From Paucibacter sp. KCTC 42545 (GTDB lineage Bacteria; Pseudomonadota; Gammaproteobacteria; Burkholderiales; Burkholderiaceae_C): a stretch of DNA of 64,000 nt. The DNA is taken from NCBI RefSeq assembly GCF_001477625.1, contig NZ_CP013692.1:2294001-2358000 (forward strand), written 5' to 3'. The translations under genes and the position numbers were made by a program. Of this stretch, positions 26,471-35,737 are shown in pieces (positions within the stretch are counted from its first letter, which is position 1; the number at the start of each line of letters is the position of its first letter). The notes beneath the pieces were generated by a model. It saw nothing but the letters and a program-made list of their open reading frames with translations. It made no database searches and was not told the DNA's origin.

Positions 26471-27358
26471 TCAGTGCAAGGGCGGCGCTCCACGCGCCCC
26501 ACCCGTCTGCAAGCGCTGCAAATTCTGCAAACGCTGCGCCATGGCCACCCTGTCCTGAGCCTGGGGTTCTTGCTGCAGATAGTCCTGCAGATCTAACACC
26601 GCAGCCTGCCAATGGCCCAAGGCCTCCAGCGCCAGGCCCCGGTCGCGCCGCTCCGCGGCCACTTCGGGCAAAAGCACGACCAAGCGCTGCTGCACGGCCA
26701 ACAGACGCGGCCAATCTTCGGCAGCGCGGTGGATTTCTTTCAAATTACGCAACATGCGCGCCAAGATTTCGCGCGGCGTCGCCGCTTGCATGAAGAGCTC
26801 GACCGGCAAATCCACCTCGCCTTCCATGCCGGCGGCCTGGCGAAAAGTCTGCAAAAACTCATCCAGCTTGTTGCGCGACAAGGTGTTGCCGGTGAAGGGA
26901 TCCAACACCACCTCCCCATTGCCCAACAACACTTTGACCAGGAAATGTCCCGGAAACGCCAGGCCCTGCGCCCGCAAGCCCAGTTGCGAGGCGATTTCGA
27001 TGAAGATCACCGCCAGGCTGATCGGGATCCCACGCCGGCTCGCCAACACCCGGTGGATATAGCTATTGCCGCATTCGTAGTAGTTGTTGACGTTGCCGGC
27101 GAAGCCCAGTTCCTGATGAAAATACAGGCACAAGAGCTGCAGCTTGTGCCGCGCCGAAGCATCGGGCGGCAGGCGTTCGCGCAAGCGTCTGGCCAGCTCA
27201 TCCACTTCGGCCAATACCGCTTGCACATCCAAGCCAGGCTCATCATCTTGTGCAATGGAGGCCGCCGCTTCGAGCAGGTTCAGCCCCGCATCCTCGGCAA
27301 CGAGGCTGCGGAAATAGTCCAGGGGAGAAGGCGCGTCCAGGCGCAGTCGATGTGGCAT
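26471..27358 (-). CDS. SirB1-family transglutaminase-like/TPR protein
   Basis: The 295-residue protein has an N-terminal SirB1 domain (transglutaminase-like fold, about residues 35-180) with NNYYECGNSYIHRVLASRRGIPISLAVIF and FPGHFLVKV, then a C-terminal helical region with TPR-like repeats (about 200-285). The Cys usually seen at the transglutaminase active site is not obviously retained in the NSYIHRVL segment, so catalysis is doubtful. The family is conserved next to murJ and housekeeping genes in beta-proteobacteria; its role is unknown. Confidence 0.9.
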   Translation of the reverse strand: MPHRLRLDAPSPLDYFRSLVAEDAGLNLLEAAASIAQDDEPGLDVQAVLAEVDELARRLRERLPPDASARHKLQLLCLYFHQELGFAGNVNNYYECGNSYIHRVLASRRGIPISLAVIFIEIASQLGLRAQGLAFPGHFLVKVLLGNGEVVLDPFTGNTLSRNKLDEFLQTFRQAAGMEGEVDLPVELFMQAATPREILARMLRNLKEIHRAAEDWPRLLAVQQRLVVLLPEVAAERRDRGLALEALGHWQAAVLDLQDYLQQEPQAQDRVAMAQRLQNLQRLQTGGARGAPPLH

Positions 27359-27376
27359 GGTTTGCTTAGTCTAGGC

Positions 27377-28939
27377 TCAAGCCCGCCGCATGAATTGACG
27401 CAGACGCAGGCCAAACAAAGTCAGCACCGCAAAATAAACCACGGCCGAAGCACCCAAGCTCGCCGCCATCCACAGGGCACGCAAGCCTTCCGTCTGGCCC
27501 AAGGCAATCCAGTCCAGGCGCCAGGCCAGGTAGTACTGCAAGCCCCCCATGGCAGCGCAGGCCAACAGCACCTTGGCCGTCAAAACCAGCCAACCCGCCT
27601 CGGGCGCATAGCAGCCCAGCTTGCGCAAACCATGCATCAGCCACAGCGCATTGACGATGGCACCCAGGCCAATCGACAGGGCCAGACCCGCCACGCCCAC
27701 CCAGGGCACCAGCACGAGGTTGAACAACTGCGTCAAGATCAACACGCCCACGGCAATGCGCACCGGCGTGCGCATGTCCTGGCGGGCATAAAAACCGGGC
27801 GCCAGCACCTTGACGGCCAGCAAACCCATCAGGCCCACGCCCCAACCCATCACGGCACGCGCGGTTTGCGCCACGTCAGCCGCCAAAAAAGCCTTGCGGT
27901 GATAAAGCACCGCCACCAACGGATCGGCAAACACCAGCAAAGCCACGGCGCAAGGCAGGCCGAACACCAGCACCAGGCGCAGGCCCCAATCCATCATGCC
28001 GGAGTACTTGGCGTGATCACCCACCGCCTGTGCCGCCGAGAGCTGCGGCGTCAGCAAGGCACCCAGCGCCACGCCGAGCAAGGCCATGGGGAACTCCATC
28101 AGCCGATCGGCATAGTTCAGCCAGGACGTGGCGCCCACACCGATATGGCTGGAAATCTGCGTATTGATCACCAAAGACAACTGAGCCACCCCCACCCCCA
28201 GCAAGGCCGGCCCCATCTTGCGCAGCACCGCGCCCACACCCGGATGCGCCGCCGCATCACGCAGCTTGCGCAAGGACAAACCAAAGCGTGGCACCACGCC
28301 GATGCGCTTGAGTGCCGGTAATTGCACCGCCATTTGCAAGACACCACCCAGCACCACGCCCAGCGCCATCGAGTAAATGGCCGGAAAACCATGCTCACGC
28401 ATCACCGGCGCCAACCAGTAGCCCATGCCAATCATCGACAAATTGAGCAGCACCGGTGTGGCCGCCGGCACCAGATAGCGCCCCCAGGTATTGAGAATGC
28501 CGGCGGACAAGGCAACCAGGGACATGCAGCCGATATAGGGAAACATCCAGCGCGTCATCACCACCGCCGCCGCTTCGCCATCGGCCGGCATGCCCGAACC
28601 CAAGAGCCACACCAGCACCGGCGCGCCGACGACGCCCAGCACACAAGTCGCCAGCAGCGCCCACAAGAGCACGGTGGCCACCGCATCGATCAGGGCATGG
28701 GTGACGCCGTCGCCGTCCTTGGCCCGCGTGGCCGCCAAGAGCGGCACGAATGCTTGCGAGAACGCACCTTCGGCGAACAGGCGTCGCAACATATTGGGGA
28801 TGCGAAACGCCACCAAAAAAGCGTCCGAATAGACCGAGGCGCCGAACAAGGCCGCCGTCATCTGCTCACGGACCAAACCAGTTATGCGCGAAGCCAGCGT
28901 CAACAAGGAAATCAGGGAAGCGGTGCGCAGCAGATTCAT
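27377..28939 (-). CDS. murJ: Lipid II flippase MurJ
   Basis: The 520-residue protein begins MNLLRTASLISLLTLASRITGLVREQ, the standard MurJ N-terminus. It has about 14 hydrophobic segments and contains NMLRRLFAEGAFSQAFVPLL, the MurJ/MviN signature. It flips lipid II across the inner membrane for peptidoglycan synthesis. The frame is open to 28981, but the ATG at 28939 matches the family. It is divergent from rpsT, as in many Burkholderiales. Confidence 0.96.
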   Translation of the reverse strand: MNLLRTASLISLLTLASRITGLVREQMTAALFGASVYSDAFLVAFRIPNMLRRLFAEGAFSQAFVPLLAATRAKDGDGVTHALIDAVATVLLWALLATCVLGVVGAPVLVWLLGSGMPADGEAAAVVMTRWMFPYIGCMSLVALSAGILNTWGRYLVPAATPVLLNLSMIGMGYWLAPVMREHGFPAIYSMALGVVLGGVLQMAVQLPALKRIGVVPRFGLSLRKLRDAAAHPGVGAVLRKMGPALLGVGVAQLSLVINTQISSHIGVGATSWLNYADRLMEFPMALLGVALGALLTPQLSAAQAVGDHAKYSGMMDWGLRLVLVFGLPCAVALLVFADPLVAVLYHRKAFLAADVAQTARAVMGWGVGLMGLLAVKVLAPGFYARQDMRTPVRIAVGVLILTQLFNLVLVPWVGVAGLALSIGLGAIVNALWLMHGLRKLGCYAPEAGWLVLTAKVLLACAAMGGLQYYLAWRLDWIALGQTEGLRALWMAASLGASAVVYFAVLTLFGLRLRQFMRRA

Positions 28940-29138
28940 GGATGAAATATTGTTGCCTTGGCCCCGGGGCAGCCAGCTCAAAAGAAAATAGACGTGACCA
29001 GATCAAAACTTGGCGCAGCGGATTGACTGCGACTGAATAGGCGCTAAATGATTGATTTACGGGCCAGCAAGCGACGCATTATCATGGCGGCTTGCACCTC
29101 GAGTCTGGAGGACGCGCGTCAATTCAGCGCGGCAATTC

Positions 29139-29167
29139 TTGATAAGCATTGAATTCAGTGCTACACT
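29139..29167 (+). promoter_or_regulatory. Sigma-70 promoter of rpsT
   Basis: TTGATA (29139-29144), 17 nt, then TACACT (29162-29167) lies about 35 bp upstream of the rpsT start codon. Both boxes and the spacing are close to consensus. Confidence 0.8.
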
Positions 29168-29201
29168 CGCGGTCTTTGCACCAACTGGGTAGAATCACAG
29201 C

Positions 29202-29495
29202 ATGGCAACTAGCTCCAAAGTTAAGAAGACTGTCCGTTCGGCATCGGGCCTCAAGCGCGCCCGCCAGGACATCAAGCTCAACGCAGCCAACACGGCCCTG
29301 CGTTCCAAATTCCGCACGGTCATCAAGAACGTGCAAAAAGCCGTCGTCACTGGCGACAAGGCCAAGGCAGCTGAGCTGTTCGTGATCGCTCAAAGCGTGA
29401 TCGACTCGGTCGCTGACAAGGGCATCTTCCACAAGAACAAGGCTGCTCGTCACAAGAGCCGTCTGTCGGCGAAGATCAAGGCTTTGGCCGCCTAA
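29202..29495 (+). CDS. rpsT: 30S ribosomal protein S20
   Basis: The 97-residue product starts [22 protein letters not shown] and continues with [22 protein letters not shown]. It ends with [25 protein letters not shown], the typical S20 sequence and length. S20 binds 16S rRNA in the 30S body. It is a single gene with its own promoter and terminator, divergent from murJ. Confidence 0.98.
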   Translation: MATSSKVKKTVRSASGLKRARQDIKLNAANTALRSKFRTVIKNVQKAVVTGDKAKAAELFVIAQSVIDSVADKGIFHKNKAARHKSRLSAKIKALAA

Positions 29496-29523
29496 GAACC
29501 AGTTCTGGTGCAAAGGAATAAAG

Positions 29524-29555
29524 GCTCGCTGGATGCGAATCCAGCGGGCTTTTTT
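29524..29555 (+). terminator. Intrinsic terminator of rpsT
   Basis: CGCTGGAT, loop GCGA, ATCCAGCG with extra closing pairs are followed by six or more T's, 29 nt after the rpsT stop codon. Confidence 0.92.
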
Positions 29556-29651
29556 CATGCATTGCCCAGACCTGCACCCTGCTTCGGCAAGCCCGCGGCC
29601 CCGCTCTGGCGACTGCCATCAGGCTAAGGCCCTGAGGCCCATGCCCTCTGG

Positions 29652-30473
29652 CTAGTGCCAGCTGCCGTCGGCCACGCCGTTCAGGCGCCGCCACTCCAGC
29701 CAATCCTGTACCGCCTGCGCCACCCACGGCCCATCGTCCAGAGGTAAATCATGGCCCGCCTGGGCATGAAGACGCAAAGGCGCACCCCAAGCGCGGCTGA
29801 TGGCCTGCGAGCAGCGCCAGTCCACCAGGCCATCGGCCTTGCTGCACAGCAGCAACATGGGCGGCACGGGCTGCAAGCCACTTGCTTCGAATTGCATCGC
29901 CGCCCATAGCTGTCGCGCCGTATTGCGCAAGCCCACCGGGCGCTGATTGCGCAAAGCCACCCACTGATCCAGCACCACCTCGGGCTCACGCTGCAGTCGC
30001 GTGGTCATGCCCAGCACTTTGGCCTCACGCTGGCGATTGCTCAAGCGACTCAAGCTGAGCAGAAAAAAGCTCAGATAGTTCAGCGGCCGCAAGCGCCGGT
30101 AAAACGGGCTGAAGGGCCTGAAGCTGGTATTGATCAGCACGCCGGCACGAATCTCTTCCGGGTAGCGCCGCGCCCACTCGCTGGCCACCATCGCACCGAG
30201 CGACATCGCCAGCACATGCACAGGACCCAACACGCCGCGCCCGCGCAACTCCTGGCGGCAAAACTCCACCATGTCCGACACCCGCAAAGGGCTGGCCACT
30301 TGGTTCAGCACCCCGTTGCCGGGCAGATCCAACATCAGCAGGCGAGCGCCCGGCTGCTGCGATTGCAGAGCCGGCTCCAGCACATTCGGAAACGCACCCC
30401 AATGCCCGCTCTCGCGCGCCAAGCCGCGCAGCAAGACCCAGACCGGCGCGGATTCGTCTGCATTCATGCTCAT
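29652..30473 (-). CDS. Alpha/beta hydrolase
   Basis: The 273-residue protein (from MSMNADESAP) has VWVLLRGLARESGHWG at the oxyanion strand, the nucleophile elbow AMSLGAM (Gly position occupied by Ala, then Ser), LLLCSKADGLVDW with the catalytic Asp and AGHDLPLDDG with the His. The triad is therefore complete. Its ATG overlaps the stop of the upstream M14 peptidase gene by one base (TGATG), so the start at 30473 is preferred over the longer frame that would run into that gene. Substrate unknown; lipase or esterase activity is likely. Confidence 0.85.
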   Translation of the reverse strand: MSMNADESAPVWVLLRGLARESGHWGAFPNVLEPALQSQQPGARLLMLDLPGNGVLNQVASPLRVSDMVEFCRQELRGRGVLGPVHVLAMSLGAMVASEWARRYPEEIRAGVLINTSFRPFSPFYRRLRPLNYLSFFLLSLSRLSNRQREAKVLGMTTRLQREPEVVLDQWVALRNQRPVGLRNTARQLWAAMQFEASGLQPVPPMLLLCSKADGLVDWRCSQAISRAWGAPLRLHAQAGHDLPLDDGPWVAQAVQDWLEWRRLNGVADGSWH

Positions 30474-31648
30474 CAGACCTTCACTCCAGGTTGATCTCCG
30501 CGTTGATACCAGCGCAACAAGGCGCGCCGCTCCTGCTCGGCGCGCTGCTCCGGCTGCGGCAACCAGCGCGGCATGCCAGCTGCGGCACGCAAAAGAAAGT
30601 CTAACCAAGCCAAGTGGCGCCGCAAAACCCGGCGGTGCCGATGCCCAATCTGCGGATTGAACATGCCGTGCTTGGTGAATAGTTGGCGCGGGTTTTTCTT
30701 GACCCACAACCAGGAACCCATCTCCAGCGTGAGCGGCAGAAAAACTTGCTCGGCGCGGGCACTGGCCTCGGTGTAGAGATAGTCCCAGAGATCGCCATGG
30801 GTCAGGTATTGCCGGCTCTGCGGCTCGAAGACGTAAGCATGTTGGGCATGGGTCTGATCGAGAATTTCGCACAAGGCATGCATCTCGGCCAAGTGCGCGA
30901 TCGGCTGGGCCGTGTGCGCGAAGGGAAACCAAATCCGGTCCGCCAAGCCAAAGCCGGAATGGCAATCCACCGTCAGCACATGCTCATGCGTGAGCAATTC
31001 GCGCCGCACGCAATCGCACAAGGCTTGGCTTTCCTGCTCCATCGCCGCCCCGGCCGGGCCGCGATACCAGGGCAGCTTGGCGCTCAGGCGCTGGCCACCA
31101 ACAAACAAGGGCACCTGGGCCGCCGATTCAAGCGGCGCATTGCGCATCAAATCCACGCCCGCCGGATTGGCCCGCGTGCCGCGCCACAAACCACCGGGGT
31201 TGACGAGCGGCATGAAGACAATGCGCACCGATTCCAGCAGCTGATGCAGGCTGCTGTCCCAGCGCAGGCGCGATACCAGGCTGGCCAGAAAGGCCATCAC
31301 CAACTCCGCGCCGATGCGCTCCAGGCCATGCACACCACCAAAAAAACCGATGGCTGGCACCTGCGGGCTGGGGTTGCCCAGGCACAGCGCTAGCAAAGGA
31401 AAAGTCCGCCCACCGACCTGCACATCACCCAGATGTTGGCGCTGCACATGCGCAGCACCTTGCTCACACAAGCGCTCCAAGAGTTGCAGTTCTGGCAAGG
31501 CGGTGACGGCTGGGCTCACACGGAAATGCCGGGCAAGGGCATGAAAGGTGGTGACGAGCCATGCCGGCGGCAAGGCGGCTAGCAGCATAGCGCGCCAGAG
31601 GCCAGCGCCCAAGCGCACATTCCCAACGCTGTGACATGAAACCGTCAT
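30473..31648 (-). CDS. M14-family zinc carboxypeptidase-like protein
   Basis: The 391-residue protein shows the M14 zinc ligands GGVHGLERIGAEL (His-x2-Glu) and VDCHSGFGLADRIWFPF (His), and the structural MPLVNPGGLWRGTRANPAGVDLMRN segment. A catalytic Glu is present near LTLEMGSWLWV. It resembles the uncharacterised M14/DUF2817 group found in proteobacteria rather than digestive carboxypeptidases. There is no clear signal peptide, though the N-terminal segment is hydrophobic. It is translationally coupled to the alpha/beta hydrolase. Confidence 0.8.
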   Translation of the reverse strand: MTVSCHSVGNVRLGAGLWRAMLLAALPPAWLVTTFHALARHFRVSPAVTALPELQLLERLCEQGAAHVQRQHLGDVQVGGRTFPLLALCLGNPSPQVPAIGFFGGVHGLERIGAELVMAFLASLVSRLRWDSSLHQLLESVRIVFMPLVNPGGLWRGTRANPAGVDLMRNAPLESAAQVPLFVGGQRLSAKLPWYRGPAGAAMEQESQALCDCVRRELLTHEHVLTVDCHSGFGLADRIWFPFAHTAQPIAHLAEMHALCEILDQTHAQHAYVFEPQSRQYLTHGDLWDYLYTEASARAEQVFLPLTLEMGSWLWVKKNPRQLFTKHGMFNPQIGHRHRRVLRRHLAWLDFLLRAAAGMPRWLPQPEQRAEQERRALLRWYQRGDQPGVKV

Positions 31649-31700
31649 CGATGGCGCCTAGCCTGCCAGACATCGACGGAACCACCGAGACAGCCACGCC

Positions 31701-31826
31701 ATGCATCAAACACCGATCAATCGCCCCCACAAGCGTTCGCAGCTCTGGGCCTTGACGCGCGAAATGCTCAGTGGTTTGGTGGAAGCTTTGGCGCTGCTGC
31801 GGGCGCGCTGGAGTTCGTCGCGCTAG
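31701..31826 (+). CDS. Possible small protein (41 residues)
   Basis: The frame encodes a 41-residue protein beginning MHQTPINRPHKRSQLW, with an amphipathic helix LTREMLSGLVEALALLRARW and a basic end. It lies alone in the 286-nt gap between the divergently oriented M14 peptidase gene and the convergent DUF3579 gene. No ribosome binding site of note precedes it. I list it because the composition is protein-like; it may equally be chance. Confidence 0.3.
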   Translation: MHQTPINRPHKRSQLWALTREMLSGLVEALALLRARWSSSR

Positions 31827-31935
31827 GACACCTCAGACGGAGCGGCAGAACCGGGCAAGCAGATTGAGTCATGCGCAGGGAGGCGGTGCTGCCACAAGCG
31901 CTGCGCAATTAGCGCAGTAGACGCATCAGACGCAG

Positions 31936-32289
31936 TCAGCGCGAAGTCGGCCGGCTCAGCGCGTTATCAGGCAAGAGACAAGCCTCGGCGACTTGCAGAT
32001 TGTTGTCGCGGGCAAAGTTCATGACGAAATCCCAGGCCATGGGCTCCAGGCCACGGAGTTCTTCGTTCACGATCACGCACTTCACGCCATTGATGACGCG
32101 CGGCACGCACAGCGGCGAGTAGCCGATGTAATCCCCAATGCCGCCACGCACGCCACCAGGGCGAAAGCAGGACATGGCACCCGCCAAACGCTCGGCCCAA
32201 TCGCTAGGGCGAAAGGTCTTGCCATCCGCGGTCAGGCCTTGGATGAAGACTTCTCTCGGCTTTTCAATCGGCTTCAGGGGCTGGCTCAT
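31936..32289 (-). CDS. DUF3579 family protein
   Basis: The 117-residue protein begins MSQPLKPIEKPREVFIQGLTADGKTFRPSDWAERLAGA and continues GGIGDYIGYSPLCVPRVINGVKCVIVNEELR. This matches DUF3579, a small beta-proteobacterial family of unknown function. The ATG at 32289 gives the usual length; the frame runs upstream to 32406. It is divergent from argD, and this neighbourhood (DUF3579 next to argD-argF) is common in Burkholderiales. Confidence 0.9.
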   Translation of the reverse strand: MSQPLKPIEKPREVFIQGLTADGKTFRPSDWAERLAGAMSCFRPGGVRGGIGDYIGYSPLCVPRVINGVKCVIVNEELRGLEPMAWDFVMNFARDNNLQVAEACLLPDNALSRPTSR

Positions 32290-32622
32290 GGATTTGGCGG
32301 CGGGGCTGCCAGCTTCGGTAGGAGCTGGCCGGCGCGGATACAACGGATGGATGACGGCCCGTATTGTGCCTTGGATGTGCTGCGTTGCAGCACGCGCCAC
32401 GCCCAAAGTGACCCGACAAAGTCACACCGAGGCATCAAAAGCGGGCCGAGTAAGGCGCATGAAAGGGGCACATGAATCGGCCCCCGCCGCAGCGCATTCA
32501 GCACTGCACCTTAGAATCAGTCTGGCCTGGCAAGCTCGAATTGACTTCAGCCCGAAGCCATGGCCACAAGACCTGACCCCAGGTCATTTTTCCAACCTTT
32601 TGTTTTTCCATTTGGAGAGTTG
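32290..32622. other. Intergenic region between DUF3579 and argD
   Basis: These 333 nt hold the divergent promoters of DUF3579 and argD. I see no convincing additional gene, ARG box or terminator. TTGACTTC occurs near 32541 about 80 bp before argD and could contribute a -35 element, but no matching -10 is clear. Confidence 0.4.
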
Positions 32623-33840
32623 ATGAACGCGCCTGTCGCCGCACCGTCTGCACCGTCTGAGCCTCATGTCATGCAAACCTATGGCCGCTTAGCCCTTGCC
32701 CTGTCGCATGGCCAAGGCTGCTGGGTCTGGGACGTGAATGGCCGACGATACCTGGACGGGCTGGGTGGCATCGCCGTCAACACCTTGGGCCACGGCCACC
32801 CGCGCCTAGTGCCGGCGCTGCAAGAGCAAATCGCCAAGATGATGCACTGCAGCAACTACTACCATGTGCCGCTGCAAGAGCAGCTGGCCGCCAAGCTGTG
32901 CGAATACTCCGGCCTGGACGTGGCCTTTTTCTGCAATAGCGGCCTGGAAGCGAATGAAGCCGCGCTGAAGATCGCGCGCAAATTTGGTCATGACCGCGGC
33001 AATCACCAGCCCGAACTGCTGGTGTTTGACGGCGCCTTCCACGGCCGCTCCATCGCCACCTTGTCGGCCACCGCCAACCCCAAGATCCACGCCGGCTTCG
33101 GCCCGCTGGTGGAAGGCTTTGTGCGCGTGCCCTTGAACGATATTGCCGCAGTGGAAGCCGCCCTGAAGGCGCACCCGAACATCACCGGCATCTTCCTGGA
33201 AACCATTCAGGGCGAAGGCGGCGTGAACCCGGCGCGCATCGAGTTCTTGCAAGACCTGCGCCGCGTTTGCGACGCCCATGACATCTTGCTGATGCTGGAC
33301 GAAGTGCAATGCGGCATCGGCCGCACCGGCAAGTGGTTTGCTCACCAATGGGCCGGCATCAAGCCGGATGTGATGCCGCTGGCCAAGGGCCTGGGCTCGG
33401 GCGTGCCGGTGGGCGCCGTGGTCTGCGGACCGCGCGCGGCCAAGGTGATGCAGCCGGGCAATCACGGCACCACCTTTGGCGGCAACCCGCTGGCGATGCG
33501 CGCCGGCGTCGAAACGCTGAAGATCATGGTCGAAGACGATTTGCTGGCCAATGCCGCCAAGGTCGGCGCCGAGCTGAAGGCCGCCCTGAGCCAAGGCTTG
33601 GCTGGCGTGGATGGCGTGGTGGAAGTGCGCGGCCAAGGTCTGATGCTGGGCATTGAGTTGGCCCGCCCCTGCGGCGCCCTGCTCGCCCGCGCGGCCGAAG
33701 CCGGGCTAATGATCAGCGTCACCGCCGACCGCGTCGTGCGCCTGGTGCCGGCCCTGATTCTGAGCAGCGATGAAGCCGCACAGATCGCCGCCATTTTGGT
33801 GCCCCTGATCAAAACCTTCCTCGCGGAGCCGCAAGCATGA
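32623..33840 (+). CDS. argD: Acetylornithine aminotransferase
   Basis: The 405-residue PLP enzyme contains GKGLGSGVPVGAVV (catalytic Lys), FCNSGLEANEAALKIARK, FDGAFHGRSIATLSATANPK and LMLDEVQCGIGRTGKWFAHQ. This is typical of class III aminotransferases of the ArgD group. It forms N-acetylornithine in arginine synthesis and may also act on succinyl-diaminopimelate. The ATG at 32623 has TTGGAGAG upstream; the frame extends to 32560 without support. argF overlaps its stop by ATGA. Confidence 0.95.
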   Translation: MNAPVAAPSAPSEPHVMQTYGRLALALSHGQGCWVWDVNGRRYLDGLGGIAVNTLGHGHPRLVPALQEQIAKMMHCSNYYHVPLQEQLAAKLCEYSGLDVAFFCNSGLEANEAALKIARKFGHDRGNHQPELLVFDGAFHGRSIATLSATANPKIHAGFGPLVEGFVRVPLNDIAAVEAALKAHPNITGIFLETIQGEGGVNPARIEFLQDLRRVCDAHDILLMLDEVQCGIGRTGKWFAHQWAGIKPDVMPLAKGLGSGVPVGAVVCGPRAAKVMQPGNHGTTFGGNPLAMRAGVETLKIMVEDDLLANAAKVGAELKAALSQGLAGVDGVVEVRGQGLMLGIELARPCGALLARAAEAGLMISVTADRVVRLVPALILSSDEAAQIAAILVPLIKTFLAEPQA

Positions 33841-34799
33841 AGCCCGGATCCACACTGATTCGCCATTACTTGCAGTTCAAGGATTTGCGCGCCGAGGAGT
33901 ACGCGCATCTGTTCGAACGCGTCGCCATCATCAAGCGCCGCTTCAAGAACTACGAGCGCTATCAGCCCCTGGCTGACCGCACGCTGGCGATGATTTTCGA
34001 GAAGGCCAGCACCCGCACCCGCGTCAGCTTCGAAGCCGGCATGTACCAGATGGGCGGCTCGGTGGTGCACCTGACCACCGGCGACAGCCAGTTGGGCCGC
34101 GCCGAGCCGATCGAAGACAGCGCGCGGGTGATCAGCCGCATGGTGGACATCGTCATGATCCGCACCTTCGAGCAGACCAAGATCGAGCGCTTCGCGGCGC
34201 ACTCGCGCGTGCCCGTCATCAACGGCCTGACCAACGAGTTCCACCCCTGCCAGATCCTGGCCGACTTGTTCACCTTCATCGAAGCGCACGGCATGAACCG
34301 CCGTGGCATCGTGGATGTGGACTGCCTCAAGGGCCGCGTGGTGGCCTGGGTGGGTGACGGCAACAATATGGCCAACACCTGGTTGCAGGCGGCGGAGATT
34401 CTGGGCTTCACCGTCCATGTCAGCACGCCCAGCGGCTATGAGGTCGATGCCAAGGTGGCCGGCATCCAGAACAGCGACTGCTACAAGGTTTTCAAGAACC
34501 CGCTGGACGCCTGCCGCGGGGCCGATCTGGTCACCACCGATGTGTGGACCAGCATGGGCTATGAGGCCGAGAACGACGCCCGCCGCGCCGCTTTTGCCGA
34601 CTGGTGTGTGGATGCCGAGATGATGGGCGTGGCCAAGCCGGATGCCCTTTTCATGCACTGCCTGCCGGCCCACCGTGATGAGGAAGTCACTGCAGAAGTC
34701 ATCGACGGTCCCCAATCCGTCGTGTGGGACGAAGCTGAGAACCGCATGCATGTGCAAAAGGCACTGATGGAGTACCTTTTGCTCGGCCGCATCGGCTGA
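33837..34799 (+). CDS. argF: Ornithine carbamoyltransferase
   Basis: The 320-residue protein has the carbamoyl phosphate site EKASTRTRVSFEAGM (Ser-Thr-Arg-Thr-Arg) and LTTDVWTSMG, and the ornithine motif HCLPAHRDEEV. It makes citrulline from ornithine and carbamoyl phosphate. It is translationally coupled to argD, so the two arginine steps are made together. Its stop codon lies within a 12-nt tandem duplication. Confidence 0.97.
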   Translation: MKPGSTLIRHYLQFKDLRAEEYAHLFERVAIIKRRFKNYERYQPLADRTLAMIFEKASTRTRVSFEAGMYQMGGSVVHLTTGDSQLGRAEPIEDSARVISRMVDIVMIRTFEQTKIERFAAHSRVPVINGLTNEFHPCQILADLFTFIEAHGMNRRGIVDVDCLKGRVVAWVGDGNNMANTWLQAAEILGFTVHVSTPSGYEVDAKVAGIQNSDCYKVFKNPLDACRGADLVTTDVWTSMGYEAENDARRAAFADWCVDAEMMGVAKPDALFMHCLPAHRDEEVTAEVIDGPQSVVWDEAENRMHVQKALMEYLLLGRIG

Positions 34800-34845
34800 C
34801 GCATCGGCTGACGTATCGACCCAGGTCCGGGCGGCTCAGCCGCCC
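34788..34845. repeat. 12-nt tandem duplication and hairpin at the 3' end of argF
   Basis: CGCATCGGCTGA occurs twice in tandem (34788-34799 and 34800-34811), the first copy holding the argF stop. The palindrome GGGCGGCT-C-AGCCGCCC follows at 34829-34845. There is no T run, so it is not a classic terminator. Nothing else is visible up to 34945. Confidence 0.75.
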
Positions 34846-34945
34846 AGCCTCGCCCCAGGGGCGGCCCCTGCAAAGGCAAAATTGGCCGCCCCCAACTCGG
34901 GTGATCCATCAGGCGGGTGTCAGCGTTTCATGGCAAGCTCTGCCC

Positions 34946-35689
34946 ATGAAAATTGCGCTGATATCCGACGTCCATGCCAACCGTGAAGCTTTCAGCGCCG
35001 TGCTGGATCATGCCCAAGCCCAGGGCGTGAGCGACTATGCCCTGCTGGGCGATTTTGTGGGCTACGGCGGCGACCCCGCCTGGGTCGTGGACCGCGTCCG
35101 CGAGCTGGTCGACAAGGGCGCCGTGGCTGTGCTGGGCAATCACGATCAAGGTGCCGTGCAAGGCGTGGCCCCCACGATGAACGAAGAGGCCCGCGCTGCC
35201 GTGGCCTGGACCCACGATCAACTGAACGATGAGCAGCTGGCGTTTCTGGCCCAGCTGCCGCTCAGCGTGACGCAGCAAGACCGGCTCTATGTGCACGCCA
35301 ACGCCTATGCCCCCGGCGGCTGGGCCTATATCCAGGGCCGCATGGAAGCCATGCAAAGCTTGCAAGCCACGAGCTGCCGCTACACCTTTTGCGGCCATAT
35401 GCATGAGCCCATGCTCTACCACCTCTCGGGCACCGGCAAGGCGGGCGAGTTCACGCCAGCGCCGGGCACCGCCATTCCCCTGCTGCCCAATCGCCAGTGG
35501 CTGGTCATCCCCGGCTCCTGCGGTCAACCCCGCGATGGCAACCCGGCGGCTTGCTACGCCATTTTTGACACCATCAGCGGCGAGCTGAACTTCCAACGCG
35601 TGCCTTACGACTTTGAAACGGCTGCCCAGCGCATCCTCAAAGCCGGCCTGCCCGAGCGCCTGGCTCATCGCCTGAGCCAGGGCCAGTAA
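34946..35689 (+). CDS. Metallophosphoesterase family protein
   Basis: The 247-residue protein begins MKIALISDVHANREAF, followed by ALLGDFVGYGGDP, VAVLGNHDQGAV and FCGHMHEPMLY. Together these give the full set of Asp, His and Asn ligands of calcineurin-like phosphoesterases in the YfcE/MJ0936-like class. The start at 34946 is chosen because conserved residues begin there. The substrate is probably a cyclic or phospho-diester compound. The kinase gene follows 48 nt downstream across an 11-nt triple repeat, so co-transcription is likely. Confidence 0.88.
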   Translation: MKIALISDVHANREAFSAVLDHAQAQGVSDYALLGDFVGYGGDPAWVVDRVRELVDKGAVAVLGNHDQGAVQGVAPTMNEEARAAVAWTHDQLNDEQLAFLAQLPLSVTQQDRLYVHANAYAPGGWAYIQGRMEAMQSLQATSCRYTFCGHMHEPMLYHLSGTGKAGEFTPAPGTAIPLLPNRQWLVIPGSCGQPRDGNPAACYAIFDTISGELNFQRVPYDFETAAQRILKAGLPERLAHRLSQGQ

Positions 35690-35691
35690 AT

Positions 35692-35724
35692 CCGCCATCA
35701 GCCCGCCATCAGCCCGCCATCAGC
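35692..35724 (+). repeat. Three exact 11-nt tandem copies
   Basis: CCGCCATCAGC occurs three times in a row, and a degenerate fourth unit continues towards the kinase start codon at 35738. The array fills most of the gap between the phosphoesterase stop and the kinase gene. Confidence 0.9.
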
Positions 35725-35737
35725 CTGCCACACAGCC

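Noticed and set aside
30474..30965. N-terminal extension of the alpha/beta hydrolase frame into the M14 peptidase gene
   Set aside because: The extension is an antifunctional shadow of the peptidase coding frame; the ATG at 30473 overlapping the peptidase stop is the natural start.
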